A DNA stretch of 64,000 nucleotides from Dehalococcoidia bacterium (GTDB taxonomy: Bacteria > Chloroflexota > Dehalococcoidia > Lucifugimonadales > Lucifugimonadaceae). The position numbers and the translations under genes were made by a program. The stretch is from NCBI GenBank assembly GCA_022824185.1, contig JAJEAU010000021.1, positions 62,001 to 126,000 of the forward strand, in the 5' to 3' direction. The notes beneath the pieces were generated by a model. It had not been told where the DNA came from and made no database searches. It saw only the letters and a program-made list of their open reading frames with translations. Below, in pieces: positions 1 through 8,305 of this stretch (positions within the stretch are counted from its first letter, which is position 1; each line of letters opens with the position of its first letter).

Positions 1-151
1 GGACATCTGCGGCGAAGAACAGCCGCCGCAGTACTGGCTCGAAAAGCACCGGCAAGCGCAGTGCTATCTCTATCAGGACGAAGCCGAAGAGATGGCGGAT
101 CCTGACTTGGCTTCGATCTTCCAAGAACGCCGCGAAGAACTAAACGTCTAG
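1..151 (+). CDS. Oligopeptide/dipeptide ABC transporter ATP-binding protein, C-terminal tail (partial)
   Basis: The window opens inside a gene read in the frame starting at base 2 and ending at TAG 149-151. The visible 49 residues begin DICGEEQPPQYWLEKH and include QAQCYLYQ. Two cysteines around a Pro-rich stretch and a basic patch match the oligo_HPY-type C-terminal extension of Opp/Dpp ATPases, which sits after the nucleotide-binding domain. The same pattern (CPFATEQC...CHRAEE) is visible in the complete ATPases later in this window. No ATPase core motif is visible because the gene enters from outside. Family assignment comes from the tail only. It could serve transport systems that lack their own ATPases. 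Confidence 0.6.
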   Translation, partial: DICGEEQPPQYWLEKHRQAQCYLYQDEAEEMADPDLASIFQERREELNV

Positions 152-262
152 TTTTTCGCTCTGACGACTGGATTATCCAGTCTTAAAGCCACAACTCGCC
201 ATGACGATCTGTGCGCTAAACTCAGTTAGGCGACAGCCTCACCACGGAAACAGGGAATCGAC

Positions 263-1351
263 ATGAAAATCACCGGTTTCGAAATCACACAACTCAAGAA
301 CGGCAGAGCGATCTTGCAGATTCGTACGAGTGCCGACATCACGGGAGTTGCAGAGGCGCCGGGTCGGTCGATGGCTGCATTCCAAGCGCATCTCGATTCG
401 GTGGTGAAACCGCTTTTGATCGGGGAGGACCCTCGCCAGATCGACCGGCATTGGGAATCGCTCTATCTTGGCGTAGATGATCGAATCACCAAGTTGCCGC
501 CTCACGTCGTGGGGGTGATCGATATCGCGCTTTGGGACATCTTGGGGAAAGACGCTGGCTTGCCATGTCACGCGTTGATGGGTGGTGCGGCGAGGCTCGA
601 CATCCCGCTCTATTGGAGCGTCGGATCAGGTTGGATGAAGACTCCCGATCAGATGCTGGACGATGTGATGGACGGTTGGGAGGCGGGTTACCTTGCGTAC
701 AAAATCCGGATGGATTGGAAGTCGTACCGTCAGGACGCCGACCCGGCCAAGGATCTGCAAATGTTCAAGCTTGTAAGGGATTTCCTGCCGGCGAGGATTT
801 ATCTAGGTTTCGACGCCAACAATGGATACTCCGTGAGCACCGCCATCCAACAGGGCCGCGCGTTTGAGGATTATGGTCGGATCGACCACTTCGAGGAGCC
901 GTTGCCGCAGTATGATCTACCCGGTTTGCGGCAGGTTGCGGACGCTCTGGATGTGGCGGTGTCGACCGGCGAACAAGATTGGGATCGCTGGCGGTTCAGG
1001 GATGTGTTGATGGTGGGCGATCCTGACATCTTGCAACCCGACATTCTCAATGCCGCCGGACCGTCGGAGATCTTGAAGATTTACACGTTGGCGACGACGT
1101 ACAACAAACCAGTTATGCCGCACTCCCCTAGCGCCGGAATCAACTCAGTTGCTTCGTTGCATTGCTACTCGACCATCAAGAATGCTGTCCGACCGCACGA
1201 GTTTTCTGTTGAGTTTGCTCCCCCGTTGGAGGAAATCGCCGAGCTGTACGGCGACCATGTGATTCCAACCAACGGCACGATCACATTGACGGACAAACCG
1301 GGATTGGGTATCGAGTTGAACGAGTCGGCGTTGGCGAAGCAGTCGGCGTAG
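263..1351 (+). CDS. Enolase-superfamily (mandelate racemase/muconate lactonizing type) enzyme
   Basis: A 362-residue enzyme, the usual length for the family. The N-terminal capping domain covers about 1-115 and the barrel follows. The motif KIR at 147-149 stands where mandelate racemase has KxK. Candidate Mg ligands are D184 (GFDANNG), E211 (FEEPL) and E237 (STGEQ). D260 (QPDI) and H287 (MPHS) form the Asp-His dyad of the mandelate-racemase subgroup. These enzymes abstract a proton alpha to a carboxylate, usually in sugar-acid dehydration or racemisation, in the cytoplasm. The substrate cannot be told from sequence. The gene is followed at once by a Nudix gene, suggesting one transcript. It is only distantly similar to the second enolase-superfamily gene near 21-22 kb. 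Confidence 0.88.
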   Translation: MKITGFEITQLKNGRAILQIRTSADITGVAEAPGRSMAAFQAHLDSVVKPLLIGEDPRQIDRHWESLYLGVDDRITKLPPHVVGVIDIALWDILGKDAGLPCHALMGGAARLDIPLYWSVGSGWMKTPDQMLDDVMDGWEAGYLAYKIRMDWKSYRQDADPAKDLQMFKLVRDFLPARIYLGFDANNGYSVSTAIQQGRAFEDYGRIDHFEEPLPQYDLPGLRQVADALDVAVSTGEQDWDRWRFRDVLMVGDPDILQPDILNAAGPSEILKIYTLATTYNKPVMPHSPSAGINSVASLHCYSTIKNAVRPHEFSVEFAPPLEEIAELYGDHVIPTNGTITLTDKPGLGIELNESALAKQSA

Positions 1352-1372
1352 TTGGAAACGTCCCTATCGAAG

Positions 1373-1858
1373 ATGAGCGACGCAACGCTTCCGCGTCACT
1401 TCACGGCGACGGCGTTCGTAGTCAATGACGACGCAACGTTGCTGCATTGGCATCATCGCGTTCAAGAGTGGTTGCCTCCTGGCGGGCATGTCGAGGAGAA
1501 CGAGGATCCAGTTCAGGCCGTATTGCGTGAGGTGAAAGAGGAGACGGGTTTGGATGTGGAGATTGTGCCTACGCAAGACTTGCCGACGATTTTGACGCAG
1601 AGTCAAGTCGTACCGCCACGGACGATTTTGGTTGAAGACGTTTACGACCAGAAAGTCGGCAAACACCAACACATCGACCTGATCTATTTCTGCATCATCC
1701 GAGGCGAACGGCCTTCCACGCCAGACGGGTGGGTCTGGTTCAGCGCGGATGAGTTGAAGAATGGTCGGAAAGTCGTGACGCCGGGTGGCTTGGAGATGGC
1801 ACCGCCGGAAGATGTCGTGGTTTTGGGATTAGATGGAATCCGCTTCCTCAGCAGCTGA
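1373..1858 (+). CDS. Nudix hydrolase
   Basis: A 161-residue Nudix protein. The Nudix box G-x5-E-x7-REVKEETGL is complete at 38-60, with metal-binding glutamates 53, 56 and 57. Such enzymes hydrolyse nucleoside diphosphates linked to another group, and the preferred substrate is unknown here. The frame stays open back to a TTG at 1352, immediately after the preceding stop. The ATG at 1373 is preferred because MSDATLPRHF leads directly into the first strand of the fold. Neither start has a convincing Shine-Dalgarno sequence, so translation may be coupled to the enolase-superfamily gene upstream. Confidence 0.85.
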   Translation: MSDATLPRHFTATAFVVNDDATLLHWHHRVQEWLPPGGHVEENEDPVQAVLREVKEETGLDVEIVPTQDLPTILTQSQVVPPRTILVEDVYDQKVGKHQHIDLIYFCIIRGERPSTPDGWVWFSADELKNGRKVVTPGGLEMAPPEDVVVLGLDGIRFLSS

Positions 1859-1876
1859 TTTCTGATCTACGTTGCT

Positions 1877-2317
1877 TCATTTGACTATGAAATCGGTGTT
1901 GGAACGTCGGGTGAGGCAATCTTCGATGGTCTCGAGGTACATCGGCATCAGGTCAGGTAGTGACCGAATCTGATCGATGGTGAACCATCGGGCATCGTCG
2001 GTTTCGTCGGTGGTTTGGCGAAGTTGTCCGCCCCATTTGACAACGCGGTAGGCAACGGTCAGCAGTTGGGCTTCGGGACGAGTCGGAGCGGTGAAGCGCG
2101 GTTCGGAGTAGATGGCGAATGGCGTAGCGGCTTCTACGGTGAGGCCGGTCTCTTCCCAGACTTCGCGGGCCATGCATTCGGTGACGGATTCGCCCGGCTC
2201 CATTCCGCCTGCGGGAAGTGCCCACAGTTTGTTGTCGCCGCGACGGATGAGAAGGACGCGGTTATCGTCGTCGAGGATGACAGCTCGGGCGGCGGGCACG
2301 ATGTGGGTCGGTTGCAT
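1877..2317 (-). CDS. Nudix hydrolase
   Basis: A 146-residue Nudix protein on the opposite strand, converging with the first one after an 18-bp gap. The Nudix box is G37-x5-E43-x7-REVWEETGL (51-59). The ATG is preceded by GGAGAA at a good distance. VLLIRRGDNKLWALPAGGMEPGE is the usual arrangement for small Nudix proteins that clean up modified nucleotides or nucleoside diphosphate derivatives. Apart from the box it is not closely similar to its neighbour, so the pair is not an obvious recent duplication. The specific substrate is unknown. Confidence 0.87.
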   Translation of the reverse strand: MQPTHIVPAARAVILDDDNRVLLIRRGDNKLWALPAGGMEPGESVTECMAREVWEETGLTVEAATPFAIYSEPRFTAPTRPEAQLLTVAYRVVKWGGQLRQTTDETDDARWFTIDQIRSLPDLMPMYLETIEDCLTRRSNTDFIVK

Positions 2318-2394
2318 GGGTAAGTTCTCCGATCGGCTCGATTCTTAAAATGAAGTGATCGAATCGAATGTAATTCACCAAGAGAGCGGGATAC

Positions 2395-4116
2395 ATGGCG
2401 ACGCAGAAAACTCGACGGGCTGGCAGCAAACGCAACGGGCGAGCACCCGGGAAGTGGCGTTCATGGGAGACGACTGAGGGCGTGATCCGTGCGCCACACA
2501 GGTCGATGATGCGGGCGATGGGGATGACGGATGCCGATATCGATGCGCCGTTCGTGGGTGTGGCGTCTACACACAATGAGGTGACTCCCTGCAATGCGGG
2601 TATCAAGCCGTTGGTGGACGAGATCAAGAATGGTGTCAGAGCCGCAGGAGGTTCTCCATTTGAGTTTGGGACGATTACAGTTTCGGACGCGATCTCGATG
2701 GGGACTGAGGGGATGCGGGGATCGCTGATCAGTCGGGAGATTATCGCCGACTCGATCGAGACGGTGTGCTTCGCCGAAAGATATGACGGATTGGTGGCGG
2801 CGGCCGGTTGCGACAAGTCCTTGCCCGGTGCGATGATGGCGATGGCGCGATTGGACATCCCTTCGGTGTTCGTCTACGGAGGATCAATCCTCCCCGGTCA
2901 CTGGAAGGGTGAGGATATCCAGATTCAAACCGTGTTTGAGGCTGTCGGTAAGCGTCAGGCTGGATCGATCGACGACGACGAGTTGTATGGGATCGAGACG
3001 AACGCTTGCCCCGGCCCGGGTTCTTGCGGCGGGATGTTTACCGCGAACACGATGTCTTCGATAGGCGAGGCGTTGGGCGTGTCGTTGCCCGGTGCTGCGT
3101 CGGAGCCGACGGTCGACCAGCGGAAGCGAGCATCGTCTCGTGAGGCCGGTGTCGCGGTGATGAACCTGCTACGCGAAGGAATATACCCTCGGCACATTCT
3201 GACCCGCGAGGCCTTCGAGAACGCGGTGACTCTGGTCGTGGCGATGGGTGGCTCGACGAACACGGCGTTGCATCTGCCGGCGATCGCTCACGAGGCAGGC
3301 GTCGATTTGACGCTCGAAGATATCCATGCGATTTCGATGCGGACGCCGTTGATTGCCGACATGAAACCCGGCGGTCGGTATGTGATGTTCGACCTTGACC
3401 GCGTCGGTGGAATCCCGTTGGTGATGAAGCGGATGCTAGACGCAGGTTTGTTGCATGGTGACTGCATGACGGTGACGGGACGAACAGTGGCTGAGAACCT
3501 GGCGAATGTTGACCCAAATCCTTCCGAGGACGACGTTGTGCGGTTCCCTGAAAACCCTCTGTCCGAGACCGGCGGATTGGTCGTATTGCACGGCAATCTG
3601 GCGCCCGACGGATGTGTCCTAAAGGTTGCCGGCCACCAGTTCGGGGCGCGATTCTCTGGTCCTGCGAGGGTGTTCGATCAAGAGGAGCAGGTGATGGCGG
3701 CGTTGCAGCGTCGAGAGGTTAATGAGGGCGACGTGATCATCATCCGATACGAAGGGCCCAAGGGCGGTCCTGGGATGCGAGAGATGCTTGCCATCACGAG
3801 TGCGCTCGTCGGTCAGGGATTGGGCGAAAAGGTCTACCTGATCACGGACGGTCGCTTCTCCGGAGCTTCGCACGGCTCAATGATCGGTCACGTCGGGCCG
3901 GAAGCAGCCGTGGGTGGTCCGATCGCAGCGGTCGAAGACGGCGACACGATAGAGATCAACCTGAGCGACTTCGAGCTGAACGTGAAGATCTCGGACGAAG
4001 AGTTGCAGGACCGACTGAGCAAGTGGGAGCCAAAGGATCCGCCGTATTCACGGGGGTCGCTATCCAAATACATAAAACTAGTCCAATCCGCCTCCACCGG
4101 CGCCGTCACAGGCTGA
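2395..4116 (+). CDS. ilvD: Dihydroxy-acid dehydratase
   Basis: A 573-residue member of the IlvD/Edd family, full length. It dehydrates 2,3-dihydroxy-isovalerate and 2,3-dihydroxy-3-methylvalerate to the 2-keto acids of valine and isoleucine synthesis. The three iron-sulfur-ligand cysteines are present: C66 in TPCNAG, C139 in GCDKSLPG and C211 in [14 protein letters not shown]. The C-terminal signature [11 protein letters not shown] is also intact. The N-terminus has a basic 20-residue extension before the family core. Spacing of the cysteine motifs fits IlvD better than phosphogluconate dehydratase, although sugar-acid dehydratases of the same family cannot be wholly excluded in this catabolic setting. 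The gene is divergent from the second Nudix gene, and the other biosynthetic ilv genes are not next to it. Confidence 0.9.
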   Translation: MATQKTRRAGSKRNGRAPGKWRSWETTEGVIRAPHRSMMRAMGMTDADIDAPFVGVASTHNEVTPCNAGIKPLVDEIKNGVRAAGGSPFEFGTITVSDAISMGTEGMRGSLISREIIADSIETVCFAERYDGLVAAAGCDKSLPGAMMAMARLDIPSVFVYGGSILPGHWKGEDIQIQTVFEAVGKRQAGSIDDDELYGIETNACPGPGSCGGMFTANTMSSIGEALGVSLPGAASEPTVDQRKRASSREAGVAVMNLLREGIYPRHILTREAFENAVTLVVAMGGSTNTALHLPAIAHEAGVDLTLEDIHAISMRTPLIADMKPGGRYVMFDLDRVGGIPLVMKRMLDAGLLHGDCMTVTGRTVAENLANVDPNPSEDDVVRFPENPLSETGGLVVLHGNLAPDGCVLKVAGHQFGARFSGPARVFDQEEQVMAALQRREVNEGDVIIIRYEGPKGGPGMREMLAITSALVGQGLGEKVYLITDGRFSGASHGSMIGHVGPEAAVGGPIAAVEDGDTIEINLSDFELNVKISDEELQDRLSKWEPKDPPYSRGSLSKYIKLVQSASTGAVTG

Positions 4117-4195
4117 ATCTATGCTGTTTAATCGCCTCACATTCGCATAGACTCACTGACAAGAATTCTCAGCTATCGAGTCACAGGAATCAGAC

Positions 4196-4423
4196 ATGTA
4201 CATTAGCGAAGACAGATTACGCGTCGCGAAACGAGTTGCTACGGTCGTCGGAGTTTTCGTAGCCGGCGTGGCGATGGTGGCTATTGGTATTGCCTTGTTC
4301 TCTGACGCAGATCCGGACGGAGATCCAGTTCAGGTGTTTTGGGGAGCCGTTTTTGCCGTTGGCGGTCTTATGGTTCTGTTCGCCGGAATTGTGGCGATAG
4401 TGGTAAAGCTAATGAAGGGCTAG
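4196..4423 (+). CDS. Small membrane protein of unknown function
   Basis: A 75-residue protein with two predicted membrane helices, about 14-34 (VATVVGVFVAGVAMVAIGIAL) and 48-71, joined by an acidic loop (DADPDGDP). The N-terminus is charged and the C-terminus is short and basic (KLMKG), which suggests both ends are cytoplasmic. AGGAATCAG stands before the ATG as a plausible ribosome-binding site. I do not recognise the family. It lies 79 bp downstream of ilvD on the same strand and may share its transcript. Confidence 0.6.
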   Translation: MYISEDRLRVAKRVATVVGVFVAGVAMVAIGIALFSDADPDGDPVQVFWGAVFAVGGLMVLFAGIVAIVVKLMKG

Positions 4424-4535
4424 TTCGTAGGTATAACTTGTGGTGTTGTGCGCCAGAAGAGCGAGGTCGTCGCGTATCAACTCATACGCTTTCCCAAGTC
4501 GTTTGATCGACACGGGCAGGTCACCAATACAGGTA

Positions 4536-4562
4536 CGTTGCGTTCGTTGTGTCCGTTGAGTC
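4536..4562. repeat. Three copies of a 9-bp tandem repeat (CGTTGNGTY)
   Basis: Three consecutive 9-bp units CGTTGCGTT, CGTTGTGTC and CGTTGAGTC lie in the gap between the small membrane protein and the DUF1643 gene. Read on the minus strand they encode Thr-Gln-Arg repeats inside a 60-codon open frame (4409-4591), which I do not accept as a gene. Confidence 0.6.
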
Positions 4563-4581
4563 TTTTCGAATAGTTTCCAAC

Positions 4582-5049
4582 TCACACCCAAGGTATCGGT
4601 TCTGTATCGCCTCGCAGATACAGCGGGTGTGACGGTTGACCTGATTTGTTGAGTTTCAGGATGTGCAAACGTCCGGCGTACTTTTCCGCGACTAACGTCG
4701 ACCGTTCCAAGTAGTTTCCATCATTGCCCCATGCCGCGACAACCATCTGCACCTCGGAAAACAAAGCCTCAATTGCAGCGTCGTTACGGTCACCAATGGG
4801 ATCGGCAACGCGCTTGATTTCGGAGGGGTTTTGCGCTCGCCAAGCGAAAAGATTGCAAACTTTTATACCACCAAAACCCCAACACTGTGCGAACCGTATG
4901 CATTTCCGAATCGTACTGTCGTCACAGCGTGCGTCGGCTGTCGACGGGTTGAGCATCAGAAATCCCACATACGGCTTCGTATCATCCCAACGTCGCCACA
5001 AGCGGAAACGATAGTTGCCCCCATTGGATATTTGCGCTCCGCGAAGCAT
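4582..5049 (-). CDS. DUF1643 family protein
   Basis: A 155-residue protein matching DUF1643: YRFRLWRRWDD, then GFLMLNPSTADARCDDSTIRKC, then GFGGIKVCNLFAWRAQNPSEI, and DRNDAAIEALF. These blocks and the length are those of the family. The biochemical role is unknown, and members are often found in accessory or phage-related settings. The ATG at 5049 has GAGGTG about nine bases upstream, which fixes the start. The gene stands alone on the minus strand between two plus-strand genes, consistent with an accessory gene. Confidence 0.85.
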   Translation of the reverse strand: MLRGAQISNGGNYRFRLWRRWDDTKPYVGFLMLNPSTADARCDDSTIRKCIRFAQCWGFGGIKVCNLFAWRAQNPSEIKRVADPIGDRNDAAIEALFSEVQMVVAAWGNDGNYLERSTLVAEKYAGRLHILKLNKSGQPSHPLYLRGDTEPIPWV

Positions 5050-5192
5050 ACGCTGGTCACCTCAAAATCGCACACCAACTGTCCGAGATTGTACGTCCCA
5101 CTCGATCGGTGGGAAACGATTGCCATTCCCACCTGCTACACTCACCCTCTATCGAAACACACTGACCGTTGCGTCCAAAGAGAGAGACCACC

Positions 5193-5900
5193 ATGCCCCT
5201 GAAAACTGTCGCTCCCGAAATCATCGAAGGCCTCGCTGGGTTTGATTCGGCTACGGTGCAGAATGCTGCGGCGATTGTGTATGGGGGGTATGTGAGTGAG
5301 CATGTGGATTACTCGGGGCCAGATCTGAAGGGATATCTCTATGATCTGGACGGTTCAGGTAAACCGACGGTTGGGTATGCGTTGACATCGACTTGGATGC
5401 CGTTGCATGAACCCGCTCAGGATATTGCGGGTCGGTTGGATTACATGGACTCGATCGCATACTCAAACGCTCCGGTGATTGTGGTCCAGCAGGATGTTGA
5501 TCTGCCTGCGCGGCGCGGTGCGATCATCGGTGATGGGATGGCATACCAGATGCGGGCTTTGGGGGCAGTCGGCGCTGTGACCGATGGGAATGCCCGTGAT
5601 GTTCCGGGGATCAAGGACGCGGGCCTAGCGCTTTGGGCGACCGGGCGAGTGCCGGGTCATGGTCCGTTCAATTTGATCGACCATGACTTGCCTGTGGATG
5701 TGGCTGGATTGCGGATTCTGCCTGGGGATATCTTGGTCTGCGACGGGGATGGTGTGACGCGACTTTCGGTCGATGTTGCGGAAGATGTGTTGAAGCAATG
5801 CGCTGAGGTGCGTGCGCGAGAGGGCGAGGGATTCAAGTATTTCCAGAAGCCAGGGTTCTCGACCGACGACTGGGAGGCATACAAGGCTCGGATGGCCTGA
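5193..5900 (+). CDS. RraA-like protein (4-hydroxy-4-methyl-2-oxoglutarate/4-carboxy-4-hydroxy-2-oxoadipate aldolase family)
   Basis: A 235-residue RraA-fold protein. The signature GDGMAYQMRALGAVGAVTDG followed by NARD spans 113-136, with R135 and D136 at the positions that bind substrate and divalent metal in the class II aldolases of this family. Such enzymes split 4-hydroxy-2-oxo acids to pyruvate or decarboxylate oxaloacetate. True RraA (the RNase E regulator) is shorter and lacks the catalytic residues, so a catabolic lyase is more likely. The start is the ATG at 5193, preceded by GAGAGA. A TTG at 5169 in the same frame has no ribosome-binding site. It is convergent with nirK. Confidence 0.8.
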   Translation: MPLKTVAPEIIEGLAGFDSATVQNAAAIVYGGYVSEHVDYSGPDLKGYLYDLDGSGKPTVGYALTSTWMPLHEPAQDIAGRLDYMDSIAYSNAPVIVVQQDVDLPARRGAIIGDGMAYQMRALGAVGAVTDGNARDVPGIKDAGLALWATGRVPGHGPFNLIDHDLPVDVAGLRILPGDILVCDGDGVTRLSVDVAEDVLKQCAEVRAREGEGFKYFQKPGFSTDDWEAYKARMA

Positions 5901-5936
5901 TTAGCAGGGCATCCGAGTTTGGCGTTGGTTAATCGG

Positions 5937-7103
5937 CTACCCGGGAGGTTGGATCTGCTCCATCAGGTCGTTGTTCCATTCGCCTTCCACTTGGAAGTGG
6001 GCGGCGGCTCCCAGCAGGAACGCCTCTATGAGGTTGTGGCTCAGGTAAGCGTAGAGCCCGGGTTGTCGGAACGTGTGGATCGATGCACCAGCAGAACCGG
6101 CCGCGATTTCCCACGTCTCCAGCCCTAGTTGCGGCGGGTTGTCGAAACCTCCGCGTTCCCATACGTAGTCGCCATGTCCGCCGATCAAGTGGGGGTAGGA
6201 GACTCTGTTGGCTTGGGAGTGGATTACGAGGACGTTTTCGCCGACGTTTGCGGTCATGGCGTTGTCGCCGGTTAGCGCCCCAACTGCACCGTTGAAAACG
6301 ATATGCGTGGGGATTAGTCCGCGCATCGCTTCGAGGTCGTCTGCAAAGCCGTCGATAGGACGGTCGTAGCGTTTGTAGTTGCCGTCCTCATCTTTGGGGA
6401 TGTAGAAGTCTTGCTCGCCGACGTAGTATGCCCTGTCGTATTCGATGCGATTGCCGCCGGGGTCTTTGATGCAGTCGCGCGGGAGGACCATGATTGCGCC
6501 GTTCATACCGTGTACGACGTGCCATGGGACCATCTCGCCGCCGGGTGCGCAGTGGTATATGAACACGCCAGGTTTGACGGCTCGGAATCTCAGTACTACC
6601 TCTTCGCCGGGGGATACTTCGGTGAGTGCACCGCCACCGAGTGCGCCGACCGATGCGTGGAAGTCGATGTTATGGAGCAGCGTGTTGCCGGCTGGGTTGA
6701 CTAGGGTTAACTCGACGTAGTCTCCTTCGTGGACGACGATCATTGGTCCGGGCACGGAGCCTTCGAAGGTCATTGCCCATACGAATACGCCTGGTTCGAC
6801 TTCGATCTCCTCCTCGGAGATCACCATTCGCACTTTGTTGAGGCGTGGTTCCTCTGGTGCGGTCTGTTCGTGTTCGTGCACGAACGGAGGTGGTTCGAGG
6901 TCAAGATGCACGACCTCGAGCGCGTCGATGTCTTCGGGCTCCCACTCTTTTTGCGAGTGCCAGTACGCGGAGCCGCTGGCATCGCCGGAGTCGGACTGCT
7001 GGTCGCAAGCCAATGCAGAGGCGGTGAGAAGGACAATTGACACCGCCAACGAGAAGAGCGCTCGTTGGGTGAACGCTCGGAAGAATGAATACCGAGTATT
7101 CAA
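5937..7103 (-). CDS. nirK: Copper-containing nitrite reductase, lipoprotein
   Basis: A 388-residue two-cupredoxin nitrite reductase that reduces nitrite to nitric oxide outside the membrane. The N-terminus has a signal helix and lipobox ending at C33 (TASALAC), so the protein is probably lipid-anchored, with a 60-residue acidic linker before the core. Every key residue can be assigned by comparison with Alcaligenes NirK. Type 1 copper: H144, C185, H195, M200. Type 2 copper: H149, H184, H356. Catalytic D147 and H310. The blocks [53 protein letters not shown] and LSHNLIEAF are near canonical. It starts with TTG at 7103, fixed by the strong site AGGAGGTG eight bases upstream. No nitric oxide reductase or other denitrification gene is in the window. 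Confidence 0.95.
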   Translation of the reverse strand: MNTRYSFFRAFTQRALFSLAVSIVLLTASALACDQQSDSGDASGSAYWHSQKEWEPEDIDALEVVHLDLEPPPFVHEHEQTAPEEPRLNKVRMVISEEEIEVEPGVFVWAMTFEGSVPGPMIVVHEGDYVELTLVNPAGNTLLHNIDFHASVGALGGGALTEVSPGEEVVLRFRAVKPGVFIYHCAPGGEMVPWHVVHGMNGAIMVLPRDCIKDPGGNRIEYDRAYYVGEQDFYIPKDEDGNYKRYDRPIDGFADDLEAMRGLIPTHIVFNGAVGALTGDNAMTANVGENVLVIHSQANRVSYPHLIGGHGDYVWERGGFDNPPQLGLETWEIAAGSAGASIHTFRQPGLYAYLSHNLIEAFLLGAAAHFQVEGEWNNDLMEQIQPPG

Positions 7104-7110
7104 TTGGTCA

Positions 7111-7180
7111 CCTCCTTGGAGGGACTAACAGGGCACTACCGGTTTGGTTTTCACCCTATCGACAAGGTCTGTAATGCCCT
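7111..7180 (-). promoter_or_regulatory. Structured leader of nirK with a ribosome-site palindrome
   Basis: In the nirK leader, read on the minus strand, AGGGCATTA (7180-7172) can pair with TAGTGCCCT (7138-7130): nine pairs including one G-U. Inside it ACCT can pair with GGGT. Immediately downstream, CCTCCAAGGAGG (7122-7111) is a perfect palindrome that contains the Shine-Dalgarno sequence, so its first half could mask the second. This could be a regulatory leader. It does not match a riboswitch class I know. Confidence 0.4.
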
Positions 7181-7241
7181 ATTGGCTACGACTGACCTTG
7201 TCCTTGATTAGATTTTACGCCTGATACGAGATTGTTGCCGG

Positions 7242-8000
7242 TCAACGAGTGAAGACGGGGCCTCGCATCACCTTGGCTTCGTCGCTGGCCATGAAGGTGG
7301 CGATTTTGGCTACGTCTACGGGATCGGTGAGGTTGGCGATCTCGGCATCGTAGTGGGCTTGATCGCCGGTTTTTTCTAGCTGTTGGCGGAGGTTATCTAG
7401 GACCAGGGGCGTTCGGACGCGGCCCGGTGCGATGTCTTGGACGCGGATCTTGGACATGTCGATGTGGCGCTGCATGACCATTGTGAAGCCGTGGACGGCG
7501 CCTTTGGATGCGCCGTAGGCGTAGGAGGATGAACCTCCGGTTACGCCGGCGCCGGATGCGGTGGTGATGATCGTGCCACCGTTTGGCTGGGCGTTCATGT
7601 GAGTTACGACTTGCTTGGCGATGAGGTAGGTTCCTTTGAGGTTTATGTCGAGGACGCGGTCCCATGTTGCTTCTTCGAAGGATTCGATGGGTTCGTATGC
7701 GCCGTGGAGGATGCCAGCGAAGTGGAGGAGGACATCGATTCCGCCCATCCAACTGGCGGCTGCGTCGACTCCTCCTTCAACGCTTGCGCGGTCGGCGATA
7801 TCGACGTGCCAACAGCGAGCCGAAGTGGTGCCGGTGATTGAGTTGATGGAGTTGGCGGTTTCTTGGGCTGCGGTGTCGTCGACGTCGAATATTGCGATAG
7901 CGTGGGCGTTGCACTGGGCGGCCATGATTGCGGTGGCTCGTCCAATGCCAGTGGCGGCGCCTGTGATGATGATGCGTTTAGAGGCGAGGTCGGCGGGCAT
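7242..8000 (-). CDS. Short-chain dehydrogenase/reductase (SDR)
   Basis: A 252-residue classical SDR. The nucleotide-binding motif TGAATGIG is at 13-20, D69 lies in HVDIAD, and N120 in DINLKG. The catalytic S149, Y162 and K166 (YGASK) are present. The usual NNAG after the fourth strand is HFAG (93-96) here, a small deviation. The substrate is unknown; a hydroxy-acid, sugar or steroid-like alcohol is typical. It is on the same strand as nirK and 138 bp upstream of it, and the structured leader suggests the two are regulated separately. No clear Shine-Dalgarno sequence precedes the ATG. Confidence 0.85.
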   Translation of the reverse strand: MPADLASKRIIITGAATGIGRATAIMAAQCNAHAIAIFDVDDTAAQETANSINSITGTTSARCWHVDIADRASVEGGVDAAASWMGGIDVLLHFAGILHGAYEPIESFEEATWDRVLDINLKGTYLIAKQVVTHMNAQPNGGTIITTASGAGVTGGSSSYAYGASKGAVHGFTMVMQRHIDMSKIRVQDIAPGRVRTPLVLDNLRQQLEKTGDQAHYDAEIANLTDPVDVAKIATFMASDEAKVMRGPVFTR

Positions 8001-8305
8001 GGGTTGGATGGGGGAACTATGGCGCGAATGATGGGGATGATTTTAATGGGTCTCCCCTGCCCCATCGACCTGCGGGGAGAGAGGGATTGTTGTGGTTGTA
8101 GCTTGGATTGGTTTTACGTTTTTCGAAACCACACAGGGCGCGATTTACGACTTTGGTGTACAGTGCTAGGCGTATGCGAGCGTCTTCGCTCGCTGTTAGA
8201 TGGCTTCATGCTTGGAACTCTGATGGGGTCAGAGCCCTGATTGTAGGGGTTTGCGGCCCAATCGATTGACGTGTCCAATCGGAAGATACCAAAGGAGGAA
8301 GAGAG
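8001..8305. promoter_or_regulatory. Divergent intergenic region between the SDR gene and ABC system A
   Basis: This 305-bp gap holds no gene. TCTCCCC (8051-8057) can pair with GGGGAGA (8074-8080) around a 16-base loop, close to the SDR start. GTGTACAGT at 8156-8164 is identical to a sequence upstream of the system C binding-protein gene and may be the -10 region of the system A promoter. AAAGGAGGAAGAG just before 8306 is a very strong ribosome-binding site. Confidence 0.4.

Noticed and set aside
4409-4591. 60-codon open frame on the minus strand with Thr-Gln-Arg repeats
   Set aside because: It overlaps the small membrane protein gene and the end of the DUF1643 gene, and its repeat comes from a 9-bp DNA repeat. 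No ribosome site is visible.
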